From: Paratractidigestivibacter sp963605405
GTDB taxonomy: Bacteria > Actinomycetota > Coriobacteriia > Coriobacteriales > Atopobiaceae
NCBI GenBank assembly: GCA_963605405.1
Contig: CAVCUP010000002.1
Span: 1 to 64,000, forward strand
DNA length: 64,000 bases
Reading direction: 5' to 3'
In this document: positions 17,362 to 25,868 of the stretch, piece after piece
Layout of the letters: each line of letters starts with the position of its first letter
Position numbering within the stretch: the first letter of the stretch is position 1
Notes under the pieces: model-generated
Seen by the model: only the letters and a program-made list of their open reading frames with translations
What the model was told of the DNA's origin: nothing
Database searches by the model: none
Translations under genes and position numbers: made by a program

Positions 17362-18369
17362 CTAGCAGTGCGACGTTCGCCAGGCGGCGGGGCTGATGCC
17401 GCGAGCCTGCTTAAACGCCTGCGAGAATGCGGATTGCCGCCGGTAGCCGAGCTGGGCCGCGACCTGCGAAACGCTTAAACTGTTGTCGGCGAGGAGCTCG
17501 CAGGCCCGCTCGATGCGCCGGCGTCGCGCGAAGGAGGCGAGGCCTTCGCCCATCTCGGCCTTGAAGACGGCGCACAGCTTAGAGCGGCTCACATAGAGGC
17601 GGGCGGCGGCCTCGTCAACCCCGAGCTGCGTGCCCGCGTCGAGCGCCTGTTCCATAAGCGCCGCTGCCTCCGCGGCAAGGCGGGCCGACGCCCGGGTGCC
17701 CTCTGCACGCTCGGAGCCTTTCTCGGCGGCATGGGCGCTTGCGAGCTCGGCCACCATCGTGTCCACGATGGATCGGGTTCGCAGGAATGTTCCCGCCCGC
17801 TTTGCCCCGGGATACCTCAGCTGCCTGAGGGCGCGAGTCATGGCCGAGAGCGCCTCCTCGGACCAACGGCCCCCGAAGGCGTCGAAGAGCCCCGCGAACT
17901 CACCCGGCCACTGCCGCTCGAGGTCGTCGAAGAACCCCGGCAAAAAGAGCACCGATTTCGAGCGGTAGGTCATGCCGGCCTGCAGGGGACTGTACTGGTC
18001 GTGAAGGTTGCTCTGCACAAAGGTGCAGAGGCTCTCCTGCGCCTCTGTGCCTGCCGTCCGCGCGAGATGCCCCGGCACGATGCCGTTGTCCGGCATGCAC
18101 GAGAGCGTGTGTACGTTCATCTGCGACACGCAGGCGTAGGGCTCGAAGGTCTGCTCGAGGAGCCGCATGTCGTTCATGGGCGTCACGGCGTGCTCCATGA
18201 CCAGGCAGTTCTCGGAGATCGGCATGATCCACGCGCTGCCCGCGCCGATCTCGTTGACCGCGGTCGCCTGCAGGACGCGACCGCCGTGGCCGGGCGCGAG
18301 CTTAAGCCCGAACTGCTCGAATTGCGGGGCGTAGAGCTGCTCGATATGCGAGGACGTATTGCGCGCCAT
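17362..18369 (-). CDS. AraC-family transcriptional regulator
   Basis: About 335 aa. The last 100 residues are a standard AraC/XylS double helix-turn-helix: the first in DEAAARLYVSRSKLCAVFK, the second around SLSVSQVAAQLGYRRQSAFSQ, ending FKQARGISPAAWR. The N-terminal 220 residues are a ligand or partner domain I do not recognise. I prefer ATG 18369 (GGAG 12 bases ahead) to a TTG at 18387, whose spacing to a ribosome site is too short. The gene is divergent from two ABC-exporter-fold genes, as in YbtA next to YbtPQ, so it probably activates them, perhaps in response to a metal-chelate. The ligand is inference. Confidence 0.85.
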   Translation of the reverse strand: MARNTSSHIEQLYAPQFEQFGLKLAPGHGGRVLQATAVNEIGAGSAWIMPISENCLVMEHAVTPMNDMRLLEQTFEPYACVSQMNVHTLSCMPDNGIVPGHLARTAGTEAQESLCTFVQSNLHDQYSPLQAGMTYRSKSVLFLPGFFDDLERQWPGEFAGLFDAFGGRWSEEALSAMTRALRQLRYPGAKRAGTFLRTRSIVDTMVAELASAHAAEKGSERAEGTRASARLAAEAAALMEQALDAGTQLGVDEAAARLYVSRSKLCAVFKAEMGEGLASFARRRRIERACELLADNSLSVSQVAAQLGYRRQSAFSQAFKQARGISPAAWRTSHC

Positions 18370-18405
18370 ATGCGAAAACGTCTCCAACCTTTGCGTAATC
18401 GTCCA

Positions 18406-18485
18406 TGCCTCGGCAGATGTCCGAGGATCCTCCTTTATCCAATGATAAGTTTGCGATGGCTAACTCTCAAGGCCGTGAGAAAGGA
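18406..18485 (+). promoter_or_regulatory. Divergent control region between AraC and ABC genes
   Basis: About 100 bp separate the divergent starts. They contain inverted repeats CCTCGG/CCGAGG (18406-18411, 18421-18426), GAGGATCCTC (18423-18432) and TTATC-CAAT-GATAA (18435-18448), then AAAGGA directly before ATG 18492. Any of these could be the regulator's site. No clear -35/-10 pair stands out. Confidence 0.4.
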
Positions 18486-18491
18486 CGATTT

Positions 18492-20309
18492 ATGGCTGTA
18501 GAGACCAAGCAAGAAAAGAAGGACGGCGGCATCGGCGAGCTCCTTGCTTTCGCGGGGGACCGGCGTCCCCTGAGCTACCTGGGCTGCGCCCTCTCGGCCG
18601 TGTCGCAGCTGCTCGGGTTCGGCCCCTACCTGTGCATCTGGCTCGCGGCGCGCGACCTTCTTGTCGTGGCTCCGAACTGGAGCGAGGCCACTGACATCGC
18701 GAGGTATGGATGGTGGGCCGTTGGCCTGGCCGCCTGCGGAATCGCGTTCTACTTCCTGGCGCTCATGTGCTGTCACCTGGCAGCGTTCCGCTGCGCGTCC
18801 AACATGCGCAAGCAGGTGACCGAGCATCTGCTCAAGCTCCCGCTGGGCTACTTCGACACGCATGCCACCGGCGAGCTGCGGCGCATCGTGGACGGTTGCG
18901 CGGCCTCAACCGAGACCCTGCTCGCCCACATGCTGCCCGATTCGGCGGGTTCCGTCGCCATGGTGGCCGGCATGCTCGTCATGCTCGCGGTCTTTGACTG
19001 GCGCCTGGGCGCGGCATGCCTCGTGGCCGTGGTCGTGAGCTTTGGCGCCATGGCCATCATGATGAGCGGGCGCGGCATGGAGTTCATGAAGCAGTACATG
19101 GGCGCCCTCGTCCGTATGAACAAGGCAGGCACTGAATATGTTCGCGGTATTCCCGTGGTCAAGGTCTTCCAGCAGACGGTCTACTCGTTCAAGGCCTTCC
19201 ACGAGAGCATCCTTGACTATGCGCGCATGGCCCAGGACTACGCGGGCACGTTCTGCCGCACGCCTCAGGTGGTCAACCTCACGGCGCTGAACGGCTTGGT
19301 CATGTTCCTGCTTCCCGTAGCGCTGCTGCTCGCGCCCGGCGAGGGGGACTTCGCCCGGTTCGTGACCAACTTTGCCTTCTACGCAATCTTCTCGGCCGTG
19401 ATTCCCACCGCTATGGCCAAGCTCATGTTTGTGGGAGAGGCGGCGCAGATGGCGGGAGACTCGCTCGGGCGCGTGCGCGGCGTGCTCGACGAGAAACCGC
19501 TGCCGACGAATGCGACGCCCAAGCGCCCGAGTGGCAACGACGTCGCCTTCGAGAACGTCACTTTTACCTACGCGGGCGCCGAGGCGCCGGCGCTGGACGA
19601 CGTGGGCTTTGAGGTTCCCGCCGGCAGCACGCTTGCGCTGGTGGGACCCTCGGGCGGCGGCAAGTCCACCTGCGCGCAGCTGATCCCACGCTTTTGGGAC
19701 GCCGATTCGGGCAGTGTGCGCGTGGGCGGCGTCGACGTGCGCGACATGGACCCGCATGAGCTTATGGACCGGGTGGCCTTCGTTTTCCAGACCAACCGCC
19801 TCTTCCGTCAGACCTTGGCCGACAACGTTCGTGCCGCACGCCCGGACGCCACGGACGAGGAGGTGCTTGCCGCGCTCCACGCCGCCCAATGCGACGACAT
19901 CGTGGCCAAGCTCCCGCAGGGCATCGACACGATGCTCGGCGCAGGGGGCGCCCACCTCTCGGGCGGCGAGGTGCAGCGCGTGGTGCTCGCCCGAGCAATT
20001 CTCAAAGATGCGCCCATCGTGGTGCTCGACGAGGCCACGGCCTTTGCCGACCCCGAGAACGAGGTGCTGATCCAGCGCGCCTTCGCACGCCTGGCGGAAG
20101 GCCGCACGGTCATCATGATCGCGCACCGGCTCCCGACCGTTGTGGGCGCCGATAAGATCGTGGTGCTCGATCACGGGCGCGTTGCCGAAGCGGGGCGGCA
20201 CGAGGAACTTCTCTCCGCCGGCAGCCTCTATGCGCGCATGTGGGCCGATTACGAGAAGGCGGCGAGCTGGAAGATCGAGGCTGCGGCCCAGAAAGGGAGC
20301 GATGCCTGA
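18492..20309 (+). CDS. ABC transporter, fused permease/ATPase (YbtP/IrtA-like half)
   Basis: A 605-aa exporter-fold ABC protein. A six-helix membrane domain (about residues 20-330) precedes an ATPase with Walker A GPSGGGKST, signature LSGGEVQR, Walker B VVLDEATAFADPEN and switch IAHRLPTV. The DEATAFADPEN form is typical of the siderophore-importing exporter-fold subfamily (YbtP, IrtA). ATG 18492 is chosen for AAAGGA six bases upstream; a longer in-frame start at 18405 would overlap the control region. Its stop overlaps the start of the partner gene (TGATG), so the two make a heterodimer. The likely role is uptake of an iron or other metal chelate; drug or peptide export is the alternative. 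Confidence 0.85.
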   Translation: MAVETKQEKKDGGIGELLAFAGDRRPLSYLGCALSAVSQLLGFGPYLCIWLAARDLLVVAPNWSEATDIARYGWWAVGLAACGIAFYFLALMCCHLAAFRCASNMRKQVTEHLLKLPLGYFDTHATGELRRIVDGCAASTETLLAHMLPDSAGSVAMVAGMLVMLAVFDWRLGAACLVAVVVSFGAMAIMMSGRGMEFMKQYMGALVRMNKAGTEYVRGIPVVKVFQQTVYSFKAFHESILDYARMAQDYAGTFCRTPQVVNLTALNGLVMFLLPVALLLAPGEGDFARFVTNFAFYAIFSAVIPTAMAKLMFVGEAAQMAGDSLGRVRGVLDEKPLPTNATPKRPSGNDVAFENVTFTYAGAEAPALDDVGFEVPAGSTLALVGPSGGGKSTCAQLIPRFWDADSGSVRVGGVDVRDMDPHELMDRVAFVFQTNRLFRQTLADNVRAARPDATDEEVLAALHAAQCDDIVAKLPQGIDTMLGAGGAHLSGGEVQRVVLARAILKDAPIVVLDEATAFADPENEVLIQRAFARLAEGRTVIMIAHRLPTVVGADKIVVLDHGRVAEAGRHEELLSAGSLYARMWADYEKAASWKIEAAAQKGSDA

Positions 20310-22066
20310 TGTTCTCCTCGCTTAAAGAGAAGTACTTCTTGTCCGACAGGGGCATCGCCGGCGTCAAGCGCGGCATCTTTTGGACCACCGTCACCAACGT
20401 CGTGATCATGGCCGGCATGGGGTTTGTCTTTTGGGCCATGGCGGGCTTTGTGGCCCATCTGGCGAATGGTGCCGACCTTCCCGACGCCGTACCCTTTTGC
20501 CTGGGCCTCGTTGTCTTTGCGGTGGCGCTCTTCGTGTCCAACATGCAGCAGTACCTCAACACCTACTGCGTGTTCTACGAGGAGTGCGGCAACCAGCGCA
20601 TCGCCATCGCCGAGCACCTGCGCCGCCTGCCGCTTTCGTTCTTTGGCCGTCGCGACCTGGCCGACCTCACCGAGACCATCATGGGCGACGTCCAGACCAT
20701 GGAGCACGCCTATAGCCACGTGTTGGGCGAGCTGTGGGGCGCCGTCATCGCGAGCGGCATCGTGTTCATGGGGTCGCTCTTCTTCTGCTGGCAGCTCTCG
20801 CTGGCGGCGTTCTGGAGCGTGCCGGTGGCCTTCGCCCTGCTCTTTGCCACGCGCAAGCCGATGGCGCCGATCGTCAATCGCGTGCGCGCCTCCAAGCTCG
20901 GCGTGACCGAGGCCGTTCAGGAGACGCTCGAGTGCGCCAGAGAGATCCGCGCAACCAACCAAGAAGCCCGCTACCTGGCCGGCATCGGCGCCGTCATCGA
21001 CGCTTCCGAGCGCGAGACCGCCCGCGGTGAACTGACTAACGGCGTGATCGTCAACTCCGCCTACGCCGTGCTGCGCCTGGGCATCGCTACCACCCTGATG
21101 GCGGGGGCGTCCATGGTGGCCGCCGGGCAGATCGACTTCATGGTGATGTTTGCCTACCTGCTCATGGTGAGCCGCATCTATGCGCCGTTCGACCAGGCGC
21201 TCGCGCTTATCGCGGAGCTCTTCATGGCTGAGGGTTCGGCCAAGCGCATGCGCGCCATCATGGAGGAGCCGTTGGCTGCGGGCTCGGCGGAGTTTGCGCC
21301 GGCGGGTCATGACGTCGAGTTCGACCACGTGGCCTTTGGCTACGGCGCGGGCCCGGACGGGCGTGCCGGAGAGAAGGTCCTGGCCGACGTGAGCTTCACG
21401 GCAAAGGAAGGCCAGGTCACGGCGCTGGTCGGCCCTTCCGGCTCAGGCAAGTCAACGGTGAGCCGCCTGGCCGCTCGCTTCTGGGACGCGACGGCCGGCA
21501 GCGTACGCGTGGGCGGCGTCGACGTGGACACCGTCGACCCCGAGGTTCTGTTGCGCGACTACGCCATCGTTTTCCAGGACGTGGTTCTCTTCGACGACAC
21601 GGTTATGGGCAATATTCGCCTAGGCCGACGCGACGCCACCGACGAGGAGGTCCTGGCAGCGGCGCGTGCCGCTAACTGCGACGAGTTCGTGTCCCGCATG
21701 GCCGACGGCTACGACACCATGATCGGCGAGAACGGCTCCAAGCTTTCGGGCGGCGAGCGTCAGCGCATCTCCATCGCGCGAGCGCTGCTTAAGGACGCGC
21801 CGATCGTGCTTCTCGACGAGGCGACGGCGAGCCTGGACGTGGAGAACGAGACCAAAGTGCAGGAGGCGCTGGGCCGCCTGCTTGCGGGGAAGACCGTCAT
21901 CGTGATCGCGCATCGCATGCGCACTGTGGAGAACGCCGACAAGGTCGTGGTCCTTAAGGACGGCGTGGTTGCCGAGCAGGGGAGCCCCGCGGAGCTCAAG
22001 GCCGCCGGCGGGGAGTTCTCCCACATGGTCGAGCTCCAGCGCCAGACGGCGGGCTGGAGGCTGTAA
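20309..22066 (+). CDS. ABC transporter, fused permease/ATPase (YbtQ/IrtB-like half)
   Basis: A 585-aa partner of the preceding protein with the same layout: six membrane helices, then Walker A GPSGSGKST, signature LSGGERQR, Walker B VLLDEATASLDVEN and switch IAHRMRTV. Both nucleotide sites look complete in this half. The start is ATG 20309, sharing one base with the upstream TGA. The pair with its divergent AraC regulator resembles YbtA-YbtP-YbtQ. No siderophore-reductase domain or substrate-binding protein is present. It ends about 80 bp before the first 388-bp direct repeat. Confidence 0.85.
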   Translation: MFSSLKEKYFLSDRGIAGVKRGIFWTTVTNVVIMAGMGFVFWAMAGFVAHLANGADLPDAVPFCLGLVVFAVALFVSNMQQYLNTYCVFYEECGNQRIAIAEHLRRLPLSFFGRRDLADLTETIMGDVQTMEHAYSHVLGELWGAVIASGIVFMGSLFFCWQLSLAAFWSVPVAFALLFATRKPMAPIVNRVRASKLGVTEAVQETLECAREIRATNQEARYLAGIGAVIDASERETARGELTNGVIVNSAYAVLRLGIATTLMAGASMVAAGQIDFMVMFAYLLMVSRIYAPFDQALALIAELFMAEGSAKRMRAIMEEPLAAGSAEFAPAGHDVEFDHVAFGYGAGPDGRAGEKVLADVSFTAKEGQVTALVGPSGSGKSTVSRLAARFWDATAGSVRVGGVDVDTVDPEVLLRDYAIVFQDVVLFDDTVMGNIRLGRRDATDEEVLAAARAANCDEFVSRMADGYDTMIGENGSKLSGGERQRISIARALLKDAPIVLLDEATASLDVENETKVQEALGRLLAGKTVIVIAHRMRTVENADKVVVLKDGVVAEQGSPAELKAAGGEFSHMVELQRQTAGWRL

Positions 22067-22144
22067 GGGCGGTGCCGCGGCTCCGTCCCCGCCGGCTTGC
22101 GCATTGCGTGAGCGGGAGTGTTGACAGCGAGAGGGTCTCTTATG

Positions 22145-22532
22145 TTGCGAGAACGGGGGTAATGGCAGGGAGAAGGCCCCCTGCGTTGTGAAAAACGGGG
22201 TGATGGCAGTGATTCGTGCCCGAATTTCTGCCATCACCCTGTTTCTCACAACAAACAAGGGCTTCTTGCTGCCGCCACCCTGTTTTACGCAACGCGCCCG
22301 TCCGCGCCGTTGCCGTCACCCCCCCGCATCCGCAACAAGGGCGCGGCCCGGCCGGCGGCACGGCAAGTGAGAAGGCCCGGGCCGATGGCATTTCCTTGCG
22401 TCTCGTGTTGCGCCCTGAATGCGCTGCAAGCGTTTTCGGCGAGAAACCGCCGCGCGTGCGTGTCGAACGCAGGGCCGCTCACCGGCCTTCTTCGAGGGCG
22501 GCGAGAAGCACCGCGCCTTGACGAGCGCTGCC
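22145..22532 (+). repeat. 388-bp direct repeat, left copy flanking the accessory island
   Basis: This stretch matches 25461-25848 almost base for base in the same orientation and at the same length. Its first half is palindromic: an outer GTTGCG...GGTAATGGCAG pairs with CTGCCGCCACC...ACGCAAC, and an inner GGGTGATGGCAG-type arm (near 22197-22208) pairs with CTGCCATCACCC (near 22228-22239). The second half contains GGCAAGTGAGAAGGCCCG and CGAACGCAGGGCCGCTCACC. No protein is convincing. A shorter related copy lies at 27826-27975. The rest of the 22067-22684 gap holds nothing recognisable. Confidence 0.88.
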
Positions 22533-22684
22533 AGCCAGCCGCTCGTGGGGAAGCGTCAGCAGGAGCGTCGCCCTCAGCATCGAAAAACTGCGACCTGCTG
22601 CGCCTGCGACTGACCAAAAACAGGGTACGAGGCTCTCTCGGACCCTGCTAGCGGCTCGTTGATTCCGGCATAGGATGCGTTGTT

Positions 22685-23656
22685 CTATTGTTTGCCCGCG
22701 TGTTTTGCAATGTAGCGTAGGCGCTTTGCGCGCTCTTGGCATTCTGAGCAGCAGTATTTGGTGTCCAGGCGCCGTCCGGTCTCTCCAGGAGTAAATAATC
22801 TACTGCACTCGGGATTCGCGCATGTGCGATACGCTCCGTTGCTCAGCAGGCCGCGCGCCAATTGGAGATATATCGCCTGCATCAGTCCAATGGGCTGCTC
22901 ATCGTCATCTATCCCCTCGTAAGTAAGCTCGATAAAGGGGGCCTGCTGCGGCAATAGTGCGGCGAGCCATTCTGAAGACATCCTTGCGTGCGCGGCTTCC
23001 AGTTTGGTAATGGGAGGCAAATCATCGCGTAATACGCGTAGCGTGTCTCTAATAACCTTCTGTGCGTCGTGGACTGTCGACACGGTCTCAAGAAAAGACA
23101 CCGCGCCTAAACGGGCGAGTATTCGGATGTCGAGGTATTCCTCCTCAGGAACCGTATCGTATAGCGCGGCGGATGCCCGTATGCCCTCAAGCTGTTCGGA
23201 ATAGGTTTCTTCCCAGCTACCGGCAAATGCAGAGCCGTCAGGCTCCGGTCGTAGCAGGCGCTTATCTTCCCACCGGATGTAGTGCTTCTGCGCCCTTGCG
23301 CCCTTAATAATGCCGTACTTGCGTTGAAACTGGAGAAGCCCCTGTATGTCGAAGGGGTTTAGGTCGAGGAACTCAGTCCTATACAGGTCGTTTGGAATAT
23401 CGGTTGTATAGGTCTTTCCGATTTCCATAAGCTCCGTATTCGGCGCGAAGAAACATGTCTTGAGGTGACCTGCCTGCACGACATCGTACTTTCGTCCGTA
23501 TTCATCGAAGTAGCCCATGGTTCCCTCGCCGCATGTCCAGATGGGAGGGCAGATGGTTTTATAGCTGCCTGAACTTGGCACAAAACCGAAGCGGTAGAAC
23601 AGCCTTTTCTCTACAGGGGTGTCGAGCGTGTCGTGATCGTCGGCCTTCGATGCCAT
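22685..23656 (-). CDS. Hypothetical protein with C-terminal CGNR-like zinc motif
   Basis: 323 aa, not recognised as a whole. The C-terminus has a zinc-finger-like arrangement C279-x4-C284 ... C302/C303-x2-C306 (CANPEC, YCCSEC) followed by a basic RAKRLRY stretch, as in CGNR zinc-finger proteins, which suggests nucleic-acid binding. The remainder (about 1-275) is acidic, predicted helical and without obvious catalytic motifs. An AGGAG site precedes ATG 23656. The promoter at 23679-23707 drives it away from the DUF4417 operon. The gene is lower in GC than the neighbouring pectin genes and lies between the two 388-bp repeats, both signs of acquisition. It might regulate the divergent operon; that is inference. 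Confidence 0.6.
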   Translation of the reverse strand: MASKADDHDTLDTPVEKRLFYRFGFVPSSGSYKTICPPIWTCGEGTMGYFDEYGRKYDVVQAGHLKTCFFAPNTELMEIGKTYTTDIPNDLYRTEFLDLNPFDIQGLLQFQRKYGIIKGARAQKHYIRWEDKRLLRPEPDGSAFAGSWEETYSEQLEGIRASAALYDTVPEEEYLDIRILARLGAVSFLETVSTVHDAQKVIRDTLRVLRDDLPPITKLEAAHARMSSEWLAALLPQQAPFIELTYEGIDDDEQPIGLMQAIYLQLARGLLSNGAYRTCANPECSRLFTPGETGRRLDTKYCCSECQERAKRLRYIAKHAGKQ

Positions 23657-23666
23657 AAAGAGCTCC

Positions 23667-23707
23667 TAACTAAATCAGGTAACTAGTTCTAAGAATAACT
23701 AGGTCAA
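23667..23707 (-). promoter_or_regulatory. AT-rich divergent promoter of the accessory island
   Basis: On the minus strand TTGACC (23702-23707) and TAGTTA (23680-23685) are 16 bp apart. The heptamer TAACTAG occurs at 23680-23686 and 23696-23702, and TAACTAA at 23667-23673; AACTAGTT (23681-23688) is palindromic. The repeated heptamer overlapping the promoter looks like a regulator's site. Confidence 0.45.
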
Positions 23708-23821
23708 ATAATTAAGTCAACGGCCGGCCTGTGCTCGCGGCGTCGAGGCACTAGGTTCAGTTATTTACGGAAGGAGCTTTGTTGGGCGTCTATAGGTTGA
23801 TGATTTGCGGAGGTGTGCGTC

Positions 23822-24484
23822 ATGACTAGGTACAATTGCGACCGTTCTGGCTGCGTCGATGTATTTCGCGCCTCCATCGTTGAAACTGCCGAATATGCAG
23901 GCGATCTTGAGATTCCGGCCCTCCATCCGGTTGATATGCTGCCCGATGAAATGACGCCGTTCTCGCAGGCGATTTCCTCTGGGAGACGCAGGGGTTGGGT
24001 GCATTTCTTCGAGGACGACGTCAAGTTCGAGCGCGTGTGGAACAGCCCTGGTCGCTATCTCAGAATTCTTGAGCAATTTGACGGGGTCATCGCTCCCGAT
24101 TTCAGCGTGTACCGTGACATGCCGCTCGTAATGCAGCAGTGGAACATCTACCGCTCGCGTGCGGTTGCCCATGCGCTGCAGGACCGCGGGCAAAATGTCA
24201 TTGCCAATCTGCGCTTTGGCGATGAAAGAACCTTTGGAACCGCGTGCCTGGGAATTCCGCGCCACTCAATCTTTGCAATTGGGACTCATGGCCTCCTGGG
24301 CGACTCGCGCAATCGCGAGCTGCTTGCGGAAGGCGTTGGCCATGCTGTGGCTGCTCTAGAGCCAAAGGCCATTGTTGTCTACGGTTCCGCGCCGGCTGAT
24401 GTCTTTGATACTGCTCGTGGGAGAGGCGCGCGGATCCTTCAGTTTGATAGTAGGTTTAACGAGGCTCATCGAGGCGACCGCTGA
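23822..24484 (+). CDS. DUF4417 family protein
   Basis: 220 aa with the DUF4417 hallmarks: a VHFFEDD...FERVW region, FDGVIAPDFSVYRDMPLVMQ (about residues 85-104), then QWNIYRSR and GQNVIANLRFGDERTF. Proteins of this family are common near phage and mobile genes; their function is unknown. ATG 23822 is preferred over the in-frame GTG 23813 because GGAGGTG lies six bases before it. Its stop overlaps the next start (ATGA), giving a tightly coupled operon 23822-25322. GC content is below that of the flanking pectin genes. I cannot assign an activity. Confidence 0.75.
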   Translation: MTRYNCDRSGCVDVFRASIVETAEYAGDLEIPALHPVDMLPDEMTPFSQAISSGRRRGWVHFFEDDVKFERVWNSPGRYLRILEQFDGVIAPDFSVYRDMPLVMQQWNIYRSRAVAHALQDRGQNVIANLRFGDERTFGTACLGIPRHSIFAIGTHGLLGDSRNRELLAEGVGHAVAALEPKAIVVYGSAPADVFDTARGRGARILQFDSRFNEAHRGDR

Positions 24485-24978
24485 TGGGCGGCGGTATTTA
24501 TGGTGGATTTGGACGTACCCGCGGGGCTGTTGCCGGAGACGCTTCCTTTATGGGGCCCGGCCAGGCATTCTTACGTAATATCCGTATGCGTAGAGATGTG
24601 GATCCGAGGGGCGTATTCGACGTCGTTGCCCATGGAACGAAGTATTCAATAGCGGTTGAGTTTGCAGGAAAGGAGATCGATGTTGACTCGAGGGTCGCGG
24701 CTAAATTGATTGTTCGACAAGCCGGCTATAAGAAGGGTCGGCCGATCCGCCTTCTTTCTTGCAACACAGGCGCCGACCCCATAGGGTTTGCTCAAAACCT
24801 TGCCAATAAGCTGAACGTAACGGTATACGCTCCGAACGACTATCTTTGGTCATGGTACGGAGGTCGTTATAAAGTGGCTTCGGCGTTGCCGCGCAAGGAG
24901 CCGGGCGAAGGGTTGGCGATGGATTCAAGCAAACCCGGCGAGTTCGTCAAGTTCGTTCCAGGAGGCAATAAACGATGA
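24484..24978 (+). CDS. Stand-alone polymorphic-toxin-type domain with possible His/Cys dyad
   Basis: 164 aa. The core, VVAHG (H50) followed 40 residues later by IRLLSCNTG (C93), then FAQNLANKLNVTVYAPND, resembles the C-terminal domain of many Rhs, LXG and WXG-type polymorphic toxins and other large secreted proteins. An HG...SC arrangement is also how caspase-like (clan CD) cysteine proteases place their catalytic pair, but homology to those is not shown here. Unlike toxins it has no delivery module or signal: the domain is the whole protein. Both ends overlap neighbours by ATGA. The C-terminus ends in a basic GGNKR. A toxin in a toxin-immunity pair with 24975-25322, a peptidase, or a defence effector are all open. 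Confidence 0.6.
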   Translation: MGGGIYGGFGRTRGAVAGDASFMGPGQAFLRNIRMRRDVDPRGVFDVVAHGTKYSIAVEFAGKEIDVDSRVAAKLIVRQAGYKKGRPIRLLSCNTGADPIGFAQNLANKLNVTVYAPNDYLWSWYGGRYKVASALPRKEPGEGLAMDSSKPGEFVKFVPGGNKR

Positions 24979-25322
24979 GGTGCGAGAAATGTGGCTCCGA
25001 GATGACGCGTCGCATTAGCGGTAGGAACAGCATCATCGAGTGTCCCGAATGCGGCTGGAATTGTGTTACAACCTACACCGAGCCCATTTATGAGGATCGT
25101 ACAGTCTATGTGATCTCGATTTTGCCGGGCAATCAAGCCAACAAGAGGGTTTTGCGGGCTGTTGGCAAGGTCACCGGGGTCAATCTTCTCCAGGCAAAGT
25201 TGATTGCAGAGCAAGGACACGAGGATGTCTTTACGGCTCTAGCTCCAGAGTTGCGTGACAAGAAGATGCTGCTTGATGAGGTGGGCGTTGCGTACTCCGT
25301 TGAGCCCGAGTTTCCGTATTAG
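24975..25322 (+). CDS. Zinc-ribbon protein with ribosomal L7/L12 C-terminal-like domain
   Basis: 115 aa. Residues 1-30 form a zinc ribbon (C3, C6, C23, C26, plus C30). Residues about 45-85 (VYVISILPGNQANKRVLRAV, then TGVNLLQAKLIAEQG) resemble the L7/L12 C-terminal fold, with the 'TG-x-AK' helix turn. Such small L7/L12-like proteins occur as accessory or immunity-type proteins in many bacteria. GGAGG sits just before ATG 24975, which overlaps the preceding TGA. It is the third gene of the island operon. Immunity to the preceding protein is the most testable idea, but position alone supports it. Confidence 0.6.
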   Translation: MRCEKCGSEMTRRISGRNSIIECPECGWNCVTTYTEPIYEDRTVYVISILPGNQANKRVLRAVGKVTGVNLLQAKLIAEQGHEDVFTALAPELRDKKMLLDEVGVAYSVEPEFPY

Positions 25323-25460
25323 GCGAGTTCGCAATTAATGGTTGGGGCTCCGTACAATGGCGCCACCCTTCGCGTGCAGAAGGGCGGTAAGCTCAATTGT
25401 AGATAGCTGCCTGACTCGCGGCCTATGCCAAGCGATCTTTAGAATCGCCGGCAGCTGGGC

Positions 25461-25848
25461 GTTGCGCAAATGGGGGTGATGGCAGCGAGAAGGCCCCCTG
25501 CGTTGTGAAAAACGGGGTGATGGCAGGGATTCGTGCCCGAATTTCTGCCATCACCCTGTTTCTCGCAACAAAAGCGGACTTCTTGCTGCCGCCACCCTGT
25601 TTTACGCAACGCGCCCGTCCGCGCCGTTGCCATCGCCCCCGTATCCGCAACAAGGGCATGGCCCGGCCGCCGGCGCGGCAAGTGAGAAGGCCCGAGCCAA
25701 ACGGCATCGCCTTGCGGTTCGCGTTGCGCCCTGAATGCGCTGCAAGCGTTTTCGGCGAGCGGCCCGCCGCGCGTGCGTGTCGAACGCAGGGCCGCTCACC
25801 GGCCTCTTCGAGGGCGGCGAGAAGCGTCGCGCCTTGACAAGCGCCGCC
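25461..25848 (+). repeat. 388-bp direct repeat, right copy flanking the accessory island
   Basis: Same length and orientation as 22145-22532, with scattered substitutions. It contains the same GGGTGATGGCAG/CTGCCATCACCC palindrome and the same conserved second half. Recombination between the copies would delete 22533-25848 minus one copy (about 3.3 kb), removing exactly the four island genes. It ends about 20 bp before the stop of the 5'-nucleotidase gene. The gap 25323-25868 otherwise contains nothing recognisable. Confidence 0.88.
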
Positions 25849-25868
25849 GGATGGGGCGGCCGATGCGG

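Noticed and set aside
22310..22651. Open frames inside the 388-bp repeats as genes
   Set aside because: The matching copy does not keep the same frames intact, and no ribosome sites or domains are seen.
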